A stretch of 64,000 nt of DNA, taken from Pseudomonadota bacterium (GTDB lineage Bacteria > Pseudomonadota > Gammaproteobacteria > Burkholderiales > Gallionellaceae). The notes beneath the pieces were generated by a model, which did not search any database, was not told the origin of the DNA, and saw nothing but the letters and a program-made list of their open reading frames with translations. The position numbers were made by a program, and so were the translations under genes. Below are positions 49,527-58,196 of this stretch, in pieces. The stretch is taken from positions 248,001 to 312,000 of the forward strand of contig JAJZUP010000002.1 in assembly GCA_021848465.1 (NCBI GenBank), in the 5' to 3' direction. Position 1 is the stretch's first letter. Each line of letters begins with the position of its first letter.

Positions 49527-51361
49527 CCCGCCGCCGTATCGTGCTCATGCCCGAGCGCGATATGCTGCGATGGCTCGCGGATCACCCTTGCCACCGCGAA
49601 GAACATCGCGGCGCGCAGCCGCTCCGGCGCCACCGGCTTGTGCAGCATGATGCCGCCGCTGGCATTGATCTCCTGCACCGTGGCGGCGGCGGTGTCGCCG
49701 GTCAGCACGATGGCCGGCAAATCCTCGCCCCACTGCTTGCGCATCTGGCGGATCACGTGGATCGCGGTTTCGTTATTCAGCAGCCGGTAGTCGCACACCA
49801 GCAGGTCGGGCTGGCTGTGCTGCTGCATGAACTGCAACAACACCTCGGTGGCAGACTCGCCCGCGCACACCGTGCAGCCCCAACCGCGCATCAGGTTGAC
49901 CAGCATGCCGCGAATTTCCGGCTCGTCCTCCACCAGCGCCACCGCCTTGCCCGCTATGTTGTAACGCGAAAACGCGCTGCTCGTCGGCTGCGCCACCTGC
50001 TCGGCATTGCCATCCGCCACCACGAAACTGAACGTCGAGCCCGTGCCCGGCACCGAGCTCACATCGATCTTCAACCCGAGCAGGCTTTCGATCCGCCGCA
50101 CGATTGCCAGCCCGAGCCCCAGCCCCTTGCGGCGGTCGCGCTGCGGATTGTGCACCTGGTAATACTCCTCGAAGATATGCGCCTGGGCCTCGGGCGTCAT
50201 GCCGATGCCGCTGTCCTCAACCTGGATGCGCCAGCCCTGCTCCGCGCGCTGGCAGCTCACGCGCACAAAGCCCTGGTCGGTATAGCGGATCGCGTTCGAC
50301 ACCAGGTTGTTCAGGACGCGCTGCAACAGCAACGGATCGCTGTACAGCACCCAGTCGCCGCGACCAATCACCAGCGCCACACCCTTGTTGCGCGCAAGCT
50401 GGGTCATATCGCCCGCGATGTCGTCCAGCAATGGCTGCAAGCGGAACGACTTCCAGTGCGGCTCCACCACCCCGGCATCCAGCCGCGACACATCCAGCAG
50501 CTCGTCGAACATCCCCGCCAGCGCATTCACCGACTTGCCGATCTGCCCGGCCAGGCGCGGCACCTCCTGCGCTCCTGCGTCGGTCAGCGCATCGCTGAAC
50601 AGCATCAGCGCCTGCATCGGCTGGCGCAAATCGTGGCTGGCCGCCGCGAAAAAGCGCGACTTCTCCAGACTGGCCGACTCGGCATCGGCACGCGCCTGGT
50701 TCACCACCGCCTGCTGCGCCACCAGTTGCTGGATCACGCGCTCCTTGCCCATGCGTTGCACCAGCGCATCGCGAAACGCTCCCGCCACCTCGCTCCCGCT
50801 TTTCAGCAGCACCGCGTAATACAGCGCGATAAACACCGCCGTCGCCTGGTACACCTCGCCGTCCATGCTGATGCAGCGGGCAATCGGCGGCACCAGCACG
50901 CCGGTGATCCACACATAAAACGAAGCCGGGTACACCGTATTCGTACTCACCGAAGCCGCAGCCAGCCCCATCAACAGCATCAGCAACACCGATTGGTAAA
51001 TCAGGTCGGGCGGGAACAGCCAGAGCGCCGAACTGCCCCAGAACAGCGCCAGAAAACCGGTGAAAGAAATGAATGCGAAATGCCAGCGCGTGCAATCCTC
51101 AAGCGACTCGGTGCGATGACGCATGCGCCACCACCACAGCAGCTCAACCGACCACGCCAGCCCCCCCAGCACGTCGTACCAGAACAGCGCGGCATGTGAC
51201 AACACGCTCCACATCAGCCAATTGAAAATCGCCAGCAGCGCCAACTGGCTGCTGATCATGCTCAGGTAATTTTTCAGACGCGAGCGAATCTGCTCGGAAA
51301 CGATATGCAGGTTATCTGCATTAACCGGAAATCTCAGCGACTCCAGGACGGTTTTCTTCAT
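49523..51361 (-). CDS. Membrane hybrid sensor histidine kinase with C-terminal receiver
   Basis: FFAAASHDLRQPMQALMLFSD, GLGLGLAIVRRIE, receiver VALVEDEPEIRGMLVN / LLVCDYRLL. Confidence 0.93.
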   Translation of the reverse strand: MKKTVLESLRFPVNADNLHIVSEQIRSRLKNYLSMISSQLALLAIFNWLMWSVLSHAALFWYDVLGGLAWSVELLWWWRMRHRTESLEDCTRWHFAFISFTGFLALFWGSSALWLFPPDLIYQSVLLMLLMGLAAASVSTNTVYPASFYVWITGVLVPPIARCISMDGEVYQATAVFIALYYAVLLKSGSEVAGAFRDALVQRMGKERVIQQLVAQQAVVNQARADAESASLEKSRFFAAASHDLRQPMQALMLFSDALTDAGAQEVPRLAGQIGKSVNALAGMFDELLDVSRLDAGVVEPHWKSFRLQPLLDDIAGDMTQLARNKGVALVIGRGDWVLYSDPLLLQRVLNNLVSNAIRYTDQGFVRVSCQRAEQGWRIQVEDSGIGMTPEAQAHIFEEYYQVHNPQRDRRKGLGLGLAIVRRIESLLGLKIDVSSVPGTGSTFSFVVADGNAEQVAQPTSSAFSRYNIAGKAVALVEDEPEIRGMLVNLMRGWGCTVCAGESATEVLLQFMQQHSQPDLLVCDYRLLNNETAIHVIRQMRKQWGEDLPAIVLTGDTAAATVQEINASGGIMLHKPVAPERLRAAMFFAVARVIREPSQHIALGHEHDTAAG

Positions 51362-51807
51362 TGCACTTGTAACCTCACAGCCGCACCTCGCAAAAGCCCG
51401 CAGACAACACAAGAAAAACCAGTGAGGCGCAGCATACCCGAGCGCAACGTATGCATCCAGAATAATTTATACAGTTATTTAACATACATCATTTGATGCG
51501 CAGAGAATGCGCAAACCGGCACTTCATTCATGCAAAATACCCAAGCCGCATAACCCGAGCAGCAAGCGATTGACAGGCATTGCGAGGCTCCCATAAAGTT
51601 GCGCCCACTTGCTACTCTGCTCCACGCACATCGCACCGCATGGACGGCGCGAGGCTCACGGCAAAGTCCCCAGAACAGGAGGCTGCGAAAGGGTGACGGC
51701 GAAGCCGTCGGGCACCCTCGGCGTACCCCTTGCGGGTGCTGGCGCAAGAAAACCCGCATAGACGGGAACGCAATTTGCCACAACACAGTTTGCAAAAGGG
51801 ATCGCAT

Positions 51808-52632
51808 TTGTCACAACCAGCCTCCGGTAACCCGCTCGCCGCCATCGAGCCCTGGAACCTCGTCGCCGATGGTTACGCCGAGACCACAATGCTGGTGTTC
51901 CAGCGCTTCGCCGAACAAGCCATCGCCGCCGTCGGCCTGCAAACTGGCGACACCGTGCTCGATGTCGCCTGCGGCCCCGGCACGCTCGGGCTCATCGCCG
52001 CAGAAACGGCGAGCAAGGTGCACGGCATCGACTTCTCCGAATCCATGCTCGCCATCTTCAAACAGAAGATGGCACAGGCCGGGCACAACCATATCGAGCT
52101 GCACTGCGGCGACGCGCAAGCGCTGCCCTATGCGGGCGCAACCTTCGACGCCGCCTTCTCGCTGTTCGGCCTGATGTTCTTCCCCGATCGCAGCAAAGGC
52201 TTCGCCGAAATCCACCGCACACTCAAACCCGGCGGCCGCATCGCCATCACCAGCTGGGCGCCGATGGATCAATCGCCCGCGATGACGACCATGTTCGGCG
52301 CACTGCGCGCCATAAACCCCGACCTGCCGCAACCGCAACGCTCCGTCACCACGCTGGAAAACCCGGAAGTGTTCCAGCGCGAAATGGAAACGGCTGGATT
52401 CAAAAACATAGAGATACGCCCCCTCACCCAAGGCTTTCCCGTCACTACCGTTCCCGAGTTCTGGGACTTCATGGTCAAGGGCAGCGCCCCGCTGGTGATG
52501 ATGAAAATGAAACTGGGGGAAGAACTGTGGCGCGAAAAGGAAAAGATTGCGCTGGGGTATCTGGAGGATGTGTTGACAGGGAAACAGGGCGAGCTGACTT
52601 CGAATGCGTGGTTGGGGGTTGGCGTGAAATGA
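51808..52632 (+). CDS. Class I SAM-dependent methyltransferase (UbiE-like)
   Basis: VLDVACGPGTLGLIAAETASKVHGIDFSESML, LKPGGRIAITSWAP; probable TTG start. Confidence 0.88.
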   Translation: MSQPASGNPLAAIEPWNLVADGYAETTMLVFQRFAEQAIAAVGLQTGDTVLDVACGPGTLGLIAAETASKVHGIDFSESMLAIFKQKMAQAGHNHIELHCGDAQALPYAGATFDAAFSLFGLMFFPDRSKGFAEIHRTLKPGGRIAITSWAPMDQSPAMTTMFGALRAINPDLPQPQRSVTTLENPEVFQREMETAGFKNIEIRPLTQGFPVTTVPEFWDFMVKGSAPLVMMKMKLGEELWREKEKIALGYLEDVLTGKQGELTSNAWLGVGVK

Positions 52633-52681
52633 CAGAACGCTAAAACACACGCGCTGACACCGGAATTGATCGCTTGCCACT

Positions 52682-52703
52682 CAATATAAATACTTATATA
52701 TTG
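52682..52703. promoter_or_regulatory. AT-rich dyad CAATATA-N8-TATATTG directly upstream of higB-like start
   Basis: 7-bp perfect arms ending 5 nt before the ATG at 52709. Confidence 0.6.
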
Positions 52704-52708
52704 CCAAT

Positions 52709-53032
52709 ATGAAACCGCTCAAGTTCATCGGTTCCAGCGAAGACGATCTGGCCGCCTTCCCAAAGGAAGCAAAAGGACTGGCGGGAAACGAACTCTGGCA
52801 AATCCAGCTAGGCTTGATGCCGTCGGACTGGAAGCCGATGCTGAATGTGGGCGCAGGTGCGTATGAGATTCGTGTCCATGTATTGGGCGAGTGGCGCGTG
52901 ATCTATGTGGCTAAATTTGCTGATGCGGTTTATGTGCTGCATGCCTTCCAGAAGAAAACGCAGCAAACGCGCAAGGAAGACATTGCACTGGCGGCCACCC
53001 GCTACAAGCAGATCAAGGAGATTGCGAAATGA
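52709..53032 (+). CDS. HigB/RelE-type toxin (phage Gp49-like)
   Basis: AGAYEIRVHVLGEWRVIYVAKFADAVYVLHAFQKKTQQTRKEDIALAATRYKQI. Confidence 0.92.
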   Translation: MKPLKFIGSSEDDLAAFPKEAKGLAGNELWQIQLGLMPSDWKPMLNVGAGAYEIRVHVLGEWRVIYVAKFADAVYVLHAFQKKTQQTRKEDIALAATRYKQIKEIAK

Positions 53033-53322
53033 AAAAAGAAAAACTCAAAATCACCGAATCCAGCGGCAACGTATTTATCGATCTTGGCTTTTCGCCGGAA
53101 GAAGCCACCATCCTCGCCATGCGCTCCCAACTTATGGGCGAACTGCGCATCAAAATCCGCGACGAAGGATGGACACAGGCCGAGGCCGCAGAAATACTCG
53201 GGGTCTCCCAATCCCGCGTCTCTGACCTGACTCGTGGCAAGTTCGAAAAGTTCAGCCTGGACATGCTCATCACATTGGCGACGCGGGCGGGGAAGAAGGT
53301 TGAACTCAGGCTGGCGGCGTGA
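53029..53322 (+). CDS. HigA-type XRE antitoxin
   Basis: GWTQAEAAEILGVSQSRVSDLTRGKFEKFSLDMLITLATRAGKKVEL; ATGA overlap with toxin. Confidence 0.92.
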   Translation: MKKEKLKITESSGNVFIDLGFSPEEATILAMRSQLMGELRIKIRDEGWTQAEAAEILGVSQSRVSDLTRGKFEKFSLDMLITLATRAGKKVELRLAA

Positions 53323-53349
53323 AAGCGTGGCCTGTCCCCCGAATATTTC

Positions 53350-53582
53350 TGCGCGCCATGAACCCTGACCTGCCGCAACCGCAACGCTCCGTCACCACCG
53401 TTCCCGAGTTCTGGGATTTCATGGTCAGAGGCAGCGCCCCGCTGGTGATGATGAAAAAGAAACTGGGGGAGGAACTGTGGCGCGAGAAGGAAAAGATCGC
53501 GCTGGGTTATCTGGAGGAAGTGCTGGCGGGGAAACAGAACGAGCTGACTTCGGATGCTTGGTTGGGGGTAGGGGCGAAGTAG
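53350..53582 (+). pseudogene. Duplicated 3' end of the 51808 methyltransferase gene with a 96-nt internal deletion
   Basis: Near-identical to 52304-52632 (MNPDLPQPQRSVTT...VPEFWDFMVRGSAPLVMMKKKLGEELWREKEKIALGYLEEVLAGKQNELTSDAWLGVGAK). Confidence 0.9.
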
Positions 53583-53675
53583 CGCCGAATGAGAGCAATG
53601 TCACTATGCTGGCAGAACCATACATAAGGTTGCCATCACAAATCGGTTGAAATAACTCAATACACGAGATCCACT

Positions 53676-54920
53676 ATGATTAATTTCGTTGCGCAAAACA
53701 ATCGTCGAAACGTAATTCTATTTATCCATGGATTTACGGGCGGGAAAGAGACTTGGCGAAACTCCAGCGGGGAATATTTCTATGACCTCCTGCATGAAGA
53801 CCAGAACATTCAAGAAAACTGCGATATTGCGACTTTTGAATATTTCTCAAAATTAACCACTATTTTGGTAGACACAAAATCAACCACACAGAAAATATTC
53901 GCCCTCTTTGGCGCAACGCCCACAAAGGCACCAAAAAATCTTGGGGTGGAAGAAATTGCAGAACTCCTTAGAACACAAATCAAGTTTAGATTGAAGTCGT
54001 ATGAACGTGTCTTTGTCATCGCTCATAGTATGGGGGGCTTAGTAGCGAAGTCCGCGATAGTTAAGGACTATAACGAAAATATTCAGAACAGAATTTCACT
54101 ATTCATTTCTTTAGCGGTACCGCATCTTGGAGCTGACCTTGCCAATTTAGGGAAATATATAGTCTCGCACCCACAGGTAAAGGACCTAAGCTCGATTGGT
54201 GACTTGATACCACATCTGAACAATCAGTGGATAAAAATAGAAAATCACCCAAAGATAAAATATTTCTACGGGACTTATGACAATGTAGTCCCAAAAGCTA
54301 GCGCAATAGGAACAGATACGATTCAGCAAGACATTGTCAGCTGCGATGACGATCACACTAGCATCTGCAAACCATCCAGTGAAAACACTATAACGGTAGT
54401 CGCAGCCAAAGATTTTATTAATCAGTCGATAAAAGAGGCAAAAATTTCCGATGATTTTGAATTCCAGTCACTCGAAGACGAAAAGCAATTTGATAACGAA
54501 TATTTCGTCCTAAAACTTCTAATCGCAGACGTACATCAAGCAACACTTAAAAACTCCAAAGAACATTTTCTGAATGCCGAGTACGCACGAAAGCTGTTTT
54601 CAAGTTCTTCAGATCAACAACAGCTCGTAGCTTTATATTCACGAATTCGCACGCTGTACCAAAACAGTTATGAATACTTTCTTAACAAGGACGGAAAAAT
54701 AGAAAAAGGGGGGCTACTGGTAAATGACGTCTACGAAAAAATAATTCGTGAAGATGCAAACTTCCTGAAGTCGAATCTCCCCTTTATAGCAGGGCTGCAT
54801 AAGATGGGAATGCTTCATCAGCTAGCAAATGACCTTGATCAGGACATTTGGTGGAGTGAGGATCACTCCATTGCTGCATTACAGGAATTGATTACAGCGA
54901 AGCATGATAATGAACACTAA
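53676..54920 (+). CDS. Putative ABC-3C effector/sensor: alpha/beta hydrolase with C-terminal helical domain
   Basis: NVILFIHGFTGGKETW, VFVIAHSMGGLVAKSAIV nucleophile elbow, YGTYDNVVP and DDDHTSICKP as Asp/His candidates. Confidence 0.82.
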   Translation: MINFVAQNNRRNVILFIHGFTGGKETWRNSSGEYFYDLLHEDQNIQENCDIATFEYFSKLTTILVDTKSTTQKIFALFGATPTKAPKNLGVEEIAELLRTQIKFRLKSYERVFVIAHSMGGLVAKSAIVKDYNENIQNRISLFISLAVPHLGADLANLGKYIVSHPQVKDLSSIGDLIPHLNNQWIKIENHPKIKYFYGTYDNVVPKASAIGTDTIQQDIVSCDDDHTSICKPSSENTITVVAAKDFINQSIKEAKISDDFEFQSLEDEKQFDNEYFVLKLLIADVHQATLKNSKEHFLNAEYARKLFSSSSDQQQLVALYSRIRTLYQNSYEYFLNKDGKIEKGGLLVNDVYEKIIREDANFLKSNLPFIAGLHKMGMLHQLANDLDQDIWWSEDHSIAALQELITAKHDNEH

Positions 54921-55419
54921 TAGCCTGCCTTTCTTTGACCCAACCAAGGACATCGATTTGAATGTCGGGATACTACTGATTCTGCTTAATTCCTTAGCCA
55001 GATCAAACCGCGGCACCCTTTTGATAAACAACGAAAAGCTACACGCATATTTTTATCTGGTTAGAAACCCCGTATTGCTTGACCGGCTACTGGTTCAACT
55101 GGGCAGAACTGGGGTTCCTCTAGATGAGGCGGAGTTGTATTCAGTCAATAGCATCTCAATAAATCTAGACCCACTCTTTGACTCCAGTTGGATCAAAGCG
55201 CTAATAGGTTTTGCTGCCTCAAAGAATTTAATTGCGGTGGAGTATAGAAAAACTGACGGCTTTATGTACTACCTGACTGATGAGGGAATAAGTATTGCCC
55301 AACAACTTGGAGGTGAATATTTCTCTCTCGTTGAAAAATACGTTCGCGGCATTGACCAAATAAAGTCGTTACCGACCTCAGAGCTAACTAAATCACTTAA
55401 TAACTTATTTAGAGGTTAA
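54904..55419 (+). CDS. Putative ABC-3C middle component
   Basis: DIDLNVGILLILLNSLARSNRGTLLINNEKLHAYFYLVRNPVLLDRLL; overlaps hydrolase gene by 17 nt and sits 1 nt before the ATPase ORF. Confidence 0.7.
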   Translation: MIMNTNSLPFFDPTKDIDLNVGILLILLNSLARSNRGTLLINNEKLHAYFYLVRNPVLLDRLLVQLGRTGVPLDEAELYSVNSISINLDPLFDSSWIKALIGFAASKNLIAVEYRKTDGFMYYLTDEGISIAQQLGGEYFSLVEKYVRGIDQIKSLPTSELTKSLNNLFRG

Positions 55420-55420
55420 G

Positions 55421-57400
55421 TTGAACATGATCAATCCTAGCATCTTGGTGCAACGCCTAATACTAGTTGGGCATCGAAAAAACTACATAGTGCCTTTTAA
55501 TCGTGGCGTAAACATTATTTATGGAGATTCTACAACTGGGAAATCAAGCATCCTCGAGCTGATTAATTATCTTCTTGGGAGTTCGACATTCATATACGAC
55601 AGCGAAATTGAATCCTCAGTTAACTATGCTGCCCTTGAGATCAAACTAAATGACCAACCTTATCTCATAACGAGAGATATATTCGACAGCAGCAAATTGA
55701 TAGCCGTCTATCCAACAGACTTCGAAAAGCAACACTTATGCTTCCCGAAGAAATATGCTCCAAGCTCAAAAGTTTCCGTGGAAAACGATGGTCTATTTTC
55801 CGATTTCCTTCTGGATGCACTAAACCTGCCAATTCTCAAGGTACGGGAGGCGCCCACAAAAGCAGACTCTCCTATGATTAGGCTTAGCTTTAGGGATGTA
55901 TTTAAGTACTGCTACCTCAAACAAGATGATGTGGGCAGCAAACAAATTTTGAGTTTTGGAAATTGGGCCGTCCATTCAAAAAATATGCAAACTTTCCGCT
56001 ACTTTTTCAATTTGCTTGATACCAACATCACCGATTCAGAGGCCGAACTTTCAAGACTCACATCTGAAAGAAACCATCTCGAAAATAGATACGAATCAAT
56101 CTCAGACTTTTTGAGAGAGACAAAGTTTGCTTCAGCAATTGGCATCGAGGACTCTCGTCAGCAGCTTCAGGAGCGGCTTGAGATTCTTAGAAATCAGCTC
56201 TCCGACATAAGCAATAAGATTGTTGCTGACTCTGAAAGATATAACGCACTAAAAAGCATACTGACTGACATTTCAACCAAAATACTAGTGCACGAAAGTG
56301 AAAGAACCTCGGCCGAAACTGCCATTGAAAGATATTCCCGCCTTAAGAATGATTATGTAACCGATATTAATAAAATCAAGGCTGTCAGATTAGCGAAAGA
56401 CATTATCGGGGTTTCAAAGGCAGAACATTTCACATGCCCAATATGCGATACAAAAATTGACCTAAAACAAACAAAAGAAAAGTTCGAGGTTAATGAGAAA
56501 GATAATTTAGGCCATGAATCAAATTTACTTGGTAGGCGGATTAGAGAGCTAGACCAGCTCATTGAGCACGAAAGAAACACCCACAGATCGTCTTCCCTAA
56601 ATCTCGCGAAGCTAGCTGAGGACCAGCTTCGGGCCAGAAGAATGTTAGACGAGGAAACTGCAGAAATAGTCACTCCATACTTATCTGAGAGGGATGGCAT
56701 TTCAGCCGAACTCGCGACAACACAGGAAAAGCTAAGGCAGCTGGACCAATCCTTGCGGGTGCGCAATCAACACAAGTACATTCAAGACGAAATAGCAAAG
56801 CTCCATTCAAGAATTGGTAGGCTCCAGGAAAGTTTGGAGCAACTGAAGAAGAATGCACCTTCCCTCACAGCAATTCTAGGTACCTTAGGCGATTTGCTAG
56901 ATTCATATCTTGAGCGGGTGAATATTAAAGACAGACGGGATGTCAGAATTAACGATAAGAATTTTTTGCCAATTCTTAGAAACAGAGAATACTTCAACGT
57001 TACTTCTGGTGGACTTAGAACCATCCTGTCAATTGGATATTTTGCCAGCCTTCTAAAATATTCACTTTCAGAAAATACTAATCTGCCTTCTTTCTTGATG
57101 ATTGATACCGTTGGGAAGTATTTAGCTAAAACACATGCACGATACAACGACACAGATATCAATGAAGATAAGAAAGAAAGTATTTCTGACCCCACCAAGT
57201 ACAGCAACATTTATGAATTCTTGATTGAAATCGCGGAAACTGCGGAGGAGAACGGAAAAATTTGTCAGATTATTCTTGTTGATAATGATGTTCCGAGAAA
57301 TATCCAAGAGAAATATGCTGGTTTTATTGCAGCGCACTACAGTTCAAGTGGTGAAAATGGCTTGCCATTTGGCTTAATTGACGACATCCAGCAAGCATAA
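55421..57400 (+). CDS. SMC/Rad50-like ABC ATPase (DUF3732-like, ABC-3C ATPase)
   Basis: Walker A NIIYGDSTTGKSSILELINYLLG, long coiled coils, zinc-hook-like HFTCPICDTKIDL, signature TSGGLRTILSIGYF, Walker B FLMIDTVGKYL. Confidence 0.87.
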   Translation: MNMINPSILVQRLILVGHRKNYIVPFNRGVNIIYGDSTTGKSSILELINYLLGSSTFIYDSEIESSVNYAALEIKLNDQPYLITRDIFDSSKLIAVYPTDFEKQHLCFPKKYAPSSKVSVENDGLFSDFLLDALNLPILKVREAPTKADSPMIRLSFRDVFKYCYLKQDDVGSKQILSFGNWAVHSKNMQTFRYFFNLLDTNITDSEAELSRLTSERNHLENRYESISDFLRETKFASAIGIEDSRQQLQERLEILRNQLSDISNKIVADSERYNALKSILTDISTKILVHESERTSAETAIERYSRLKNDYVTDINKIKAVRLAKDIIGVSKAEHFTCPICDTKIDLKQTKEKFEVNEKDNLGHESNLLGRRIRELDQLIEHERNTHRSSSLNLAKLAEDQLRARRMLDEETAEIVTPYLSERDGISAELATTQEKLRQLDQSLRVRNQHKYIQDEIAKLHSRIGRLQESLEQLKKNAPSLTAILGTLGDLLDSYLERVNIKDRRDVRINDKNFLPILRNREYFNVTSGGLRTILSIGYFASLLKYSLSENTNLPSFLMIDTVGKYLAKTHARYNDTDINEDKKESISDPTKYSNIYEFLIEIAETAEENGKICQIILVDNDVPRNIQEKYAGFIAAHYSSSGENGLPFGLIDDIQQA

Positions 57401-57429
57401 GACCGCTTCGCATATTTCTGAAGTCCCAT

Positions 57430-57585
57430 GGCCCCCCCATCCCCACCCTAGGCTCCGCCAAATTCGACGCTCGCGGCGAGCTGCGCCTCGCCGAGCGCCT
57501 AAAAGACTGCCTCGAAGACAACGCCTGGGTGTGGCACAACATTCCGGTGGGGCCGTTCGACAAGCGCGCCTTTCCGCATTCTTGA
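57430..57585 (+). pseudogene. Truncated NERD-domain gene remnant
   Basis: Frame from 57439: IPTLGSAKFDARGELRLAERLKDCLEDNAWVWHNIPVGPFDKRAFPHS*; resembles the start of NERD-domain proteins; upstream ATG (57428) is out of frame across a C7 tract. Confidence 0.6.
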
Positions 57586-57651
57586 AATAAGAATATTGAC
57601 TTTAACGAATTGTCGCCCGTACCATTCGCCGCATCATTCTTATTTCGAGAA
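57579..57651. repeat. Inverted repeat TTCTTGAAATAAGAAT ... ATTCTTATTTCGAGAA (arms 57579-57594 and 57636-57651)
   Basis: 15 of 16 positions pair; lies between NERD remnant stop and the wHTH gene. Confidence 0.75.
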
Positions 57652-57659
57652 TAAAGAAT

Positions 57660-58196
57660 ATGGCAAAAGTCAGCAATAAGCAGATCGTGCTCAAGCCGCA
57701 GGATTTATATGTCTTGCTGGCCTTGTTGAGCCGGGGCGGCGGGAGTGTTGGTTATCCAGAGTTGGCGGAGCAAACGGGGTTGGCGGTGTCGGCCGTGCAT
57801 GGGGCATTGAAGCGTGCGGCGGCGGCGCAGTTGGCGATGTTTCAGGATCGCCGCCCGGTGGTGCTGAAGACGCAATTGCGCGAATTCCTGTTGCATGGCG
57901 CGAAGTATGTTTTTCCTCCGGTCTGGGGTTCGCTGGCGCGCGGTGTGCCGACCGGATATGCGGCGGCACCTTTGAATGCTTTGATTGCGCCCTCTTCCGA
58001 CCCGGTGCCGGTCTGGCCGCATCCCAAGGGAACCGTGCGAGGTGTAAGCCTGGCGCCTTTGTATCCTTCGGTTGCGGCGGCGGCGCTCAAGGATGAGAAG
58101 CTGCATGCCATCCTTGCCCTGTTCGATGCGCTGCGCTGCGGGCAGGCGCGCGAACGCAGCGCAGCGCAAAAATTGCTGGATGAGTTTTTTCAGTGA
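57660..58196 (+). CDS. Winged-helix DNA-binding protein, putative antitoxin-like partner
   Basis: DLYVLLALLSRGGGSVGYPELAEQTGLAVSAVHGALKRAAAAQLAMFQDRRPVVLKTQLREFLLHGA. Confidence 0.7.
   Translation: MAKVSNKQIVLKPQDLYVLLALLSRGGGSVGYPELAEQTGLAVSAVHGALKRAAAAQLAMFQDRRPVVLKTQLREFLLHGAKYVFPPVWGSLARGVPTGYAAAPLNALIAPSSDPVPVWPHPKGTVRGVSLAPLYPSVAAAALKDEKLHAILALFDALRCGQARERSAAQKLLDEFFQ

Noticed and set aside
49355-51199. 614-aa plus-strand ORF opposite the hybrid histidine kinase
   Set aside because: Antisense artefact; no recognisable motifs.
52709-57400. Whole island as an integrated prophage or ICE
   Set aside because: No integrase, transposase, capsid, tail or conjugation genes; the only tRNA (13501) is far away.
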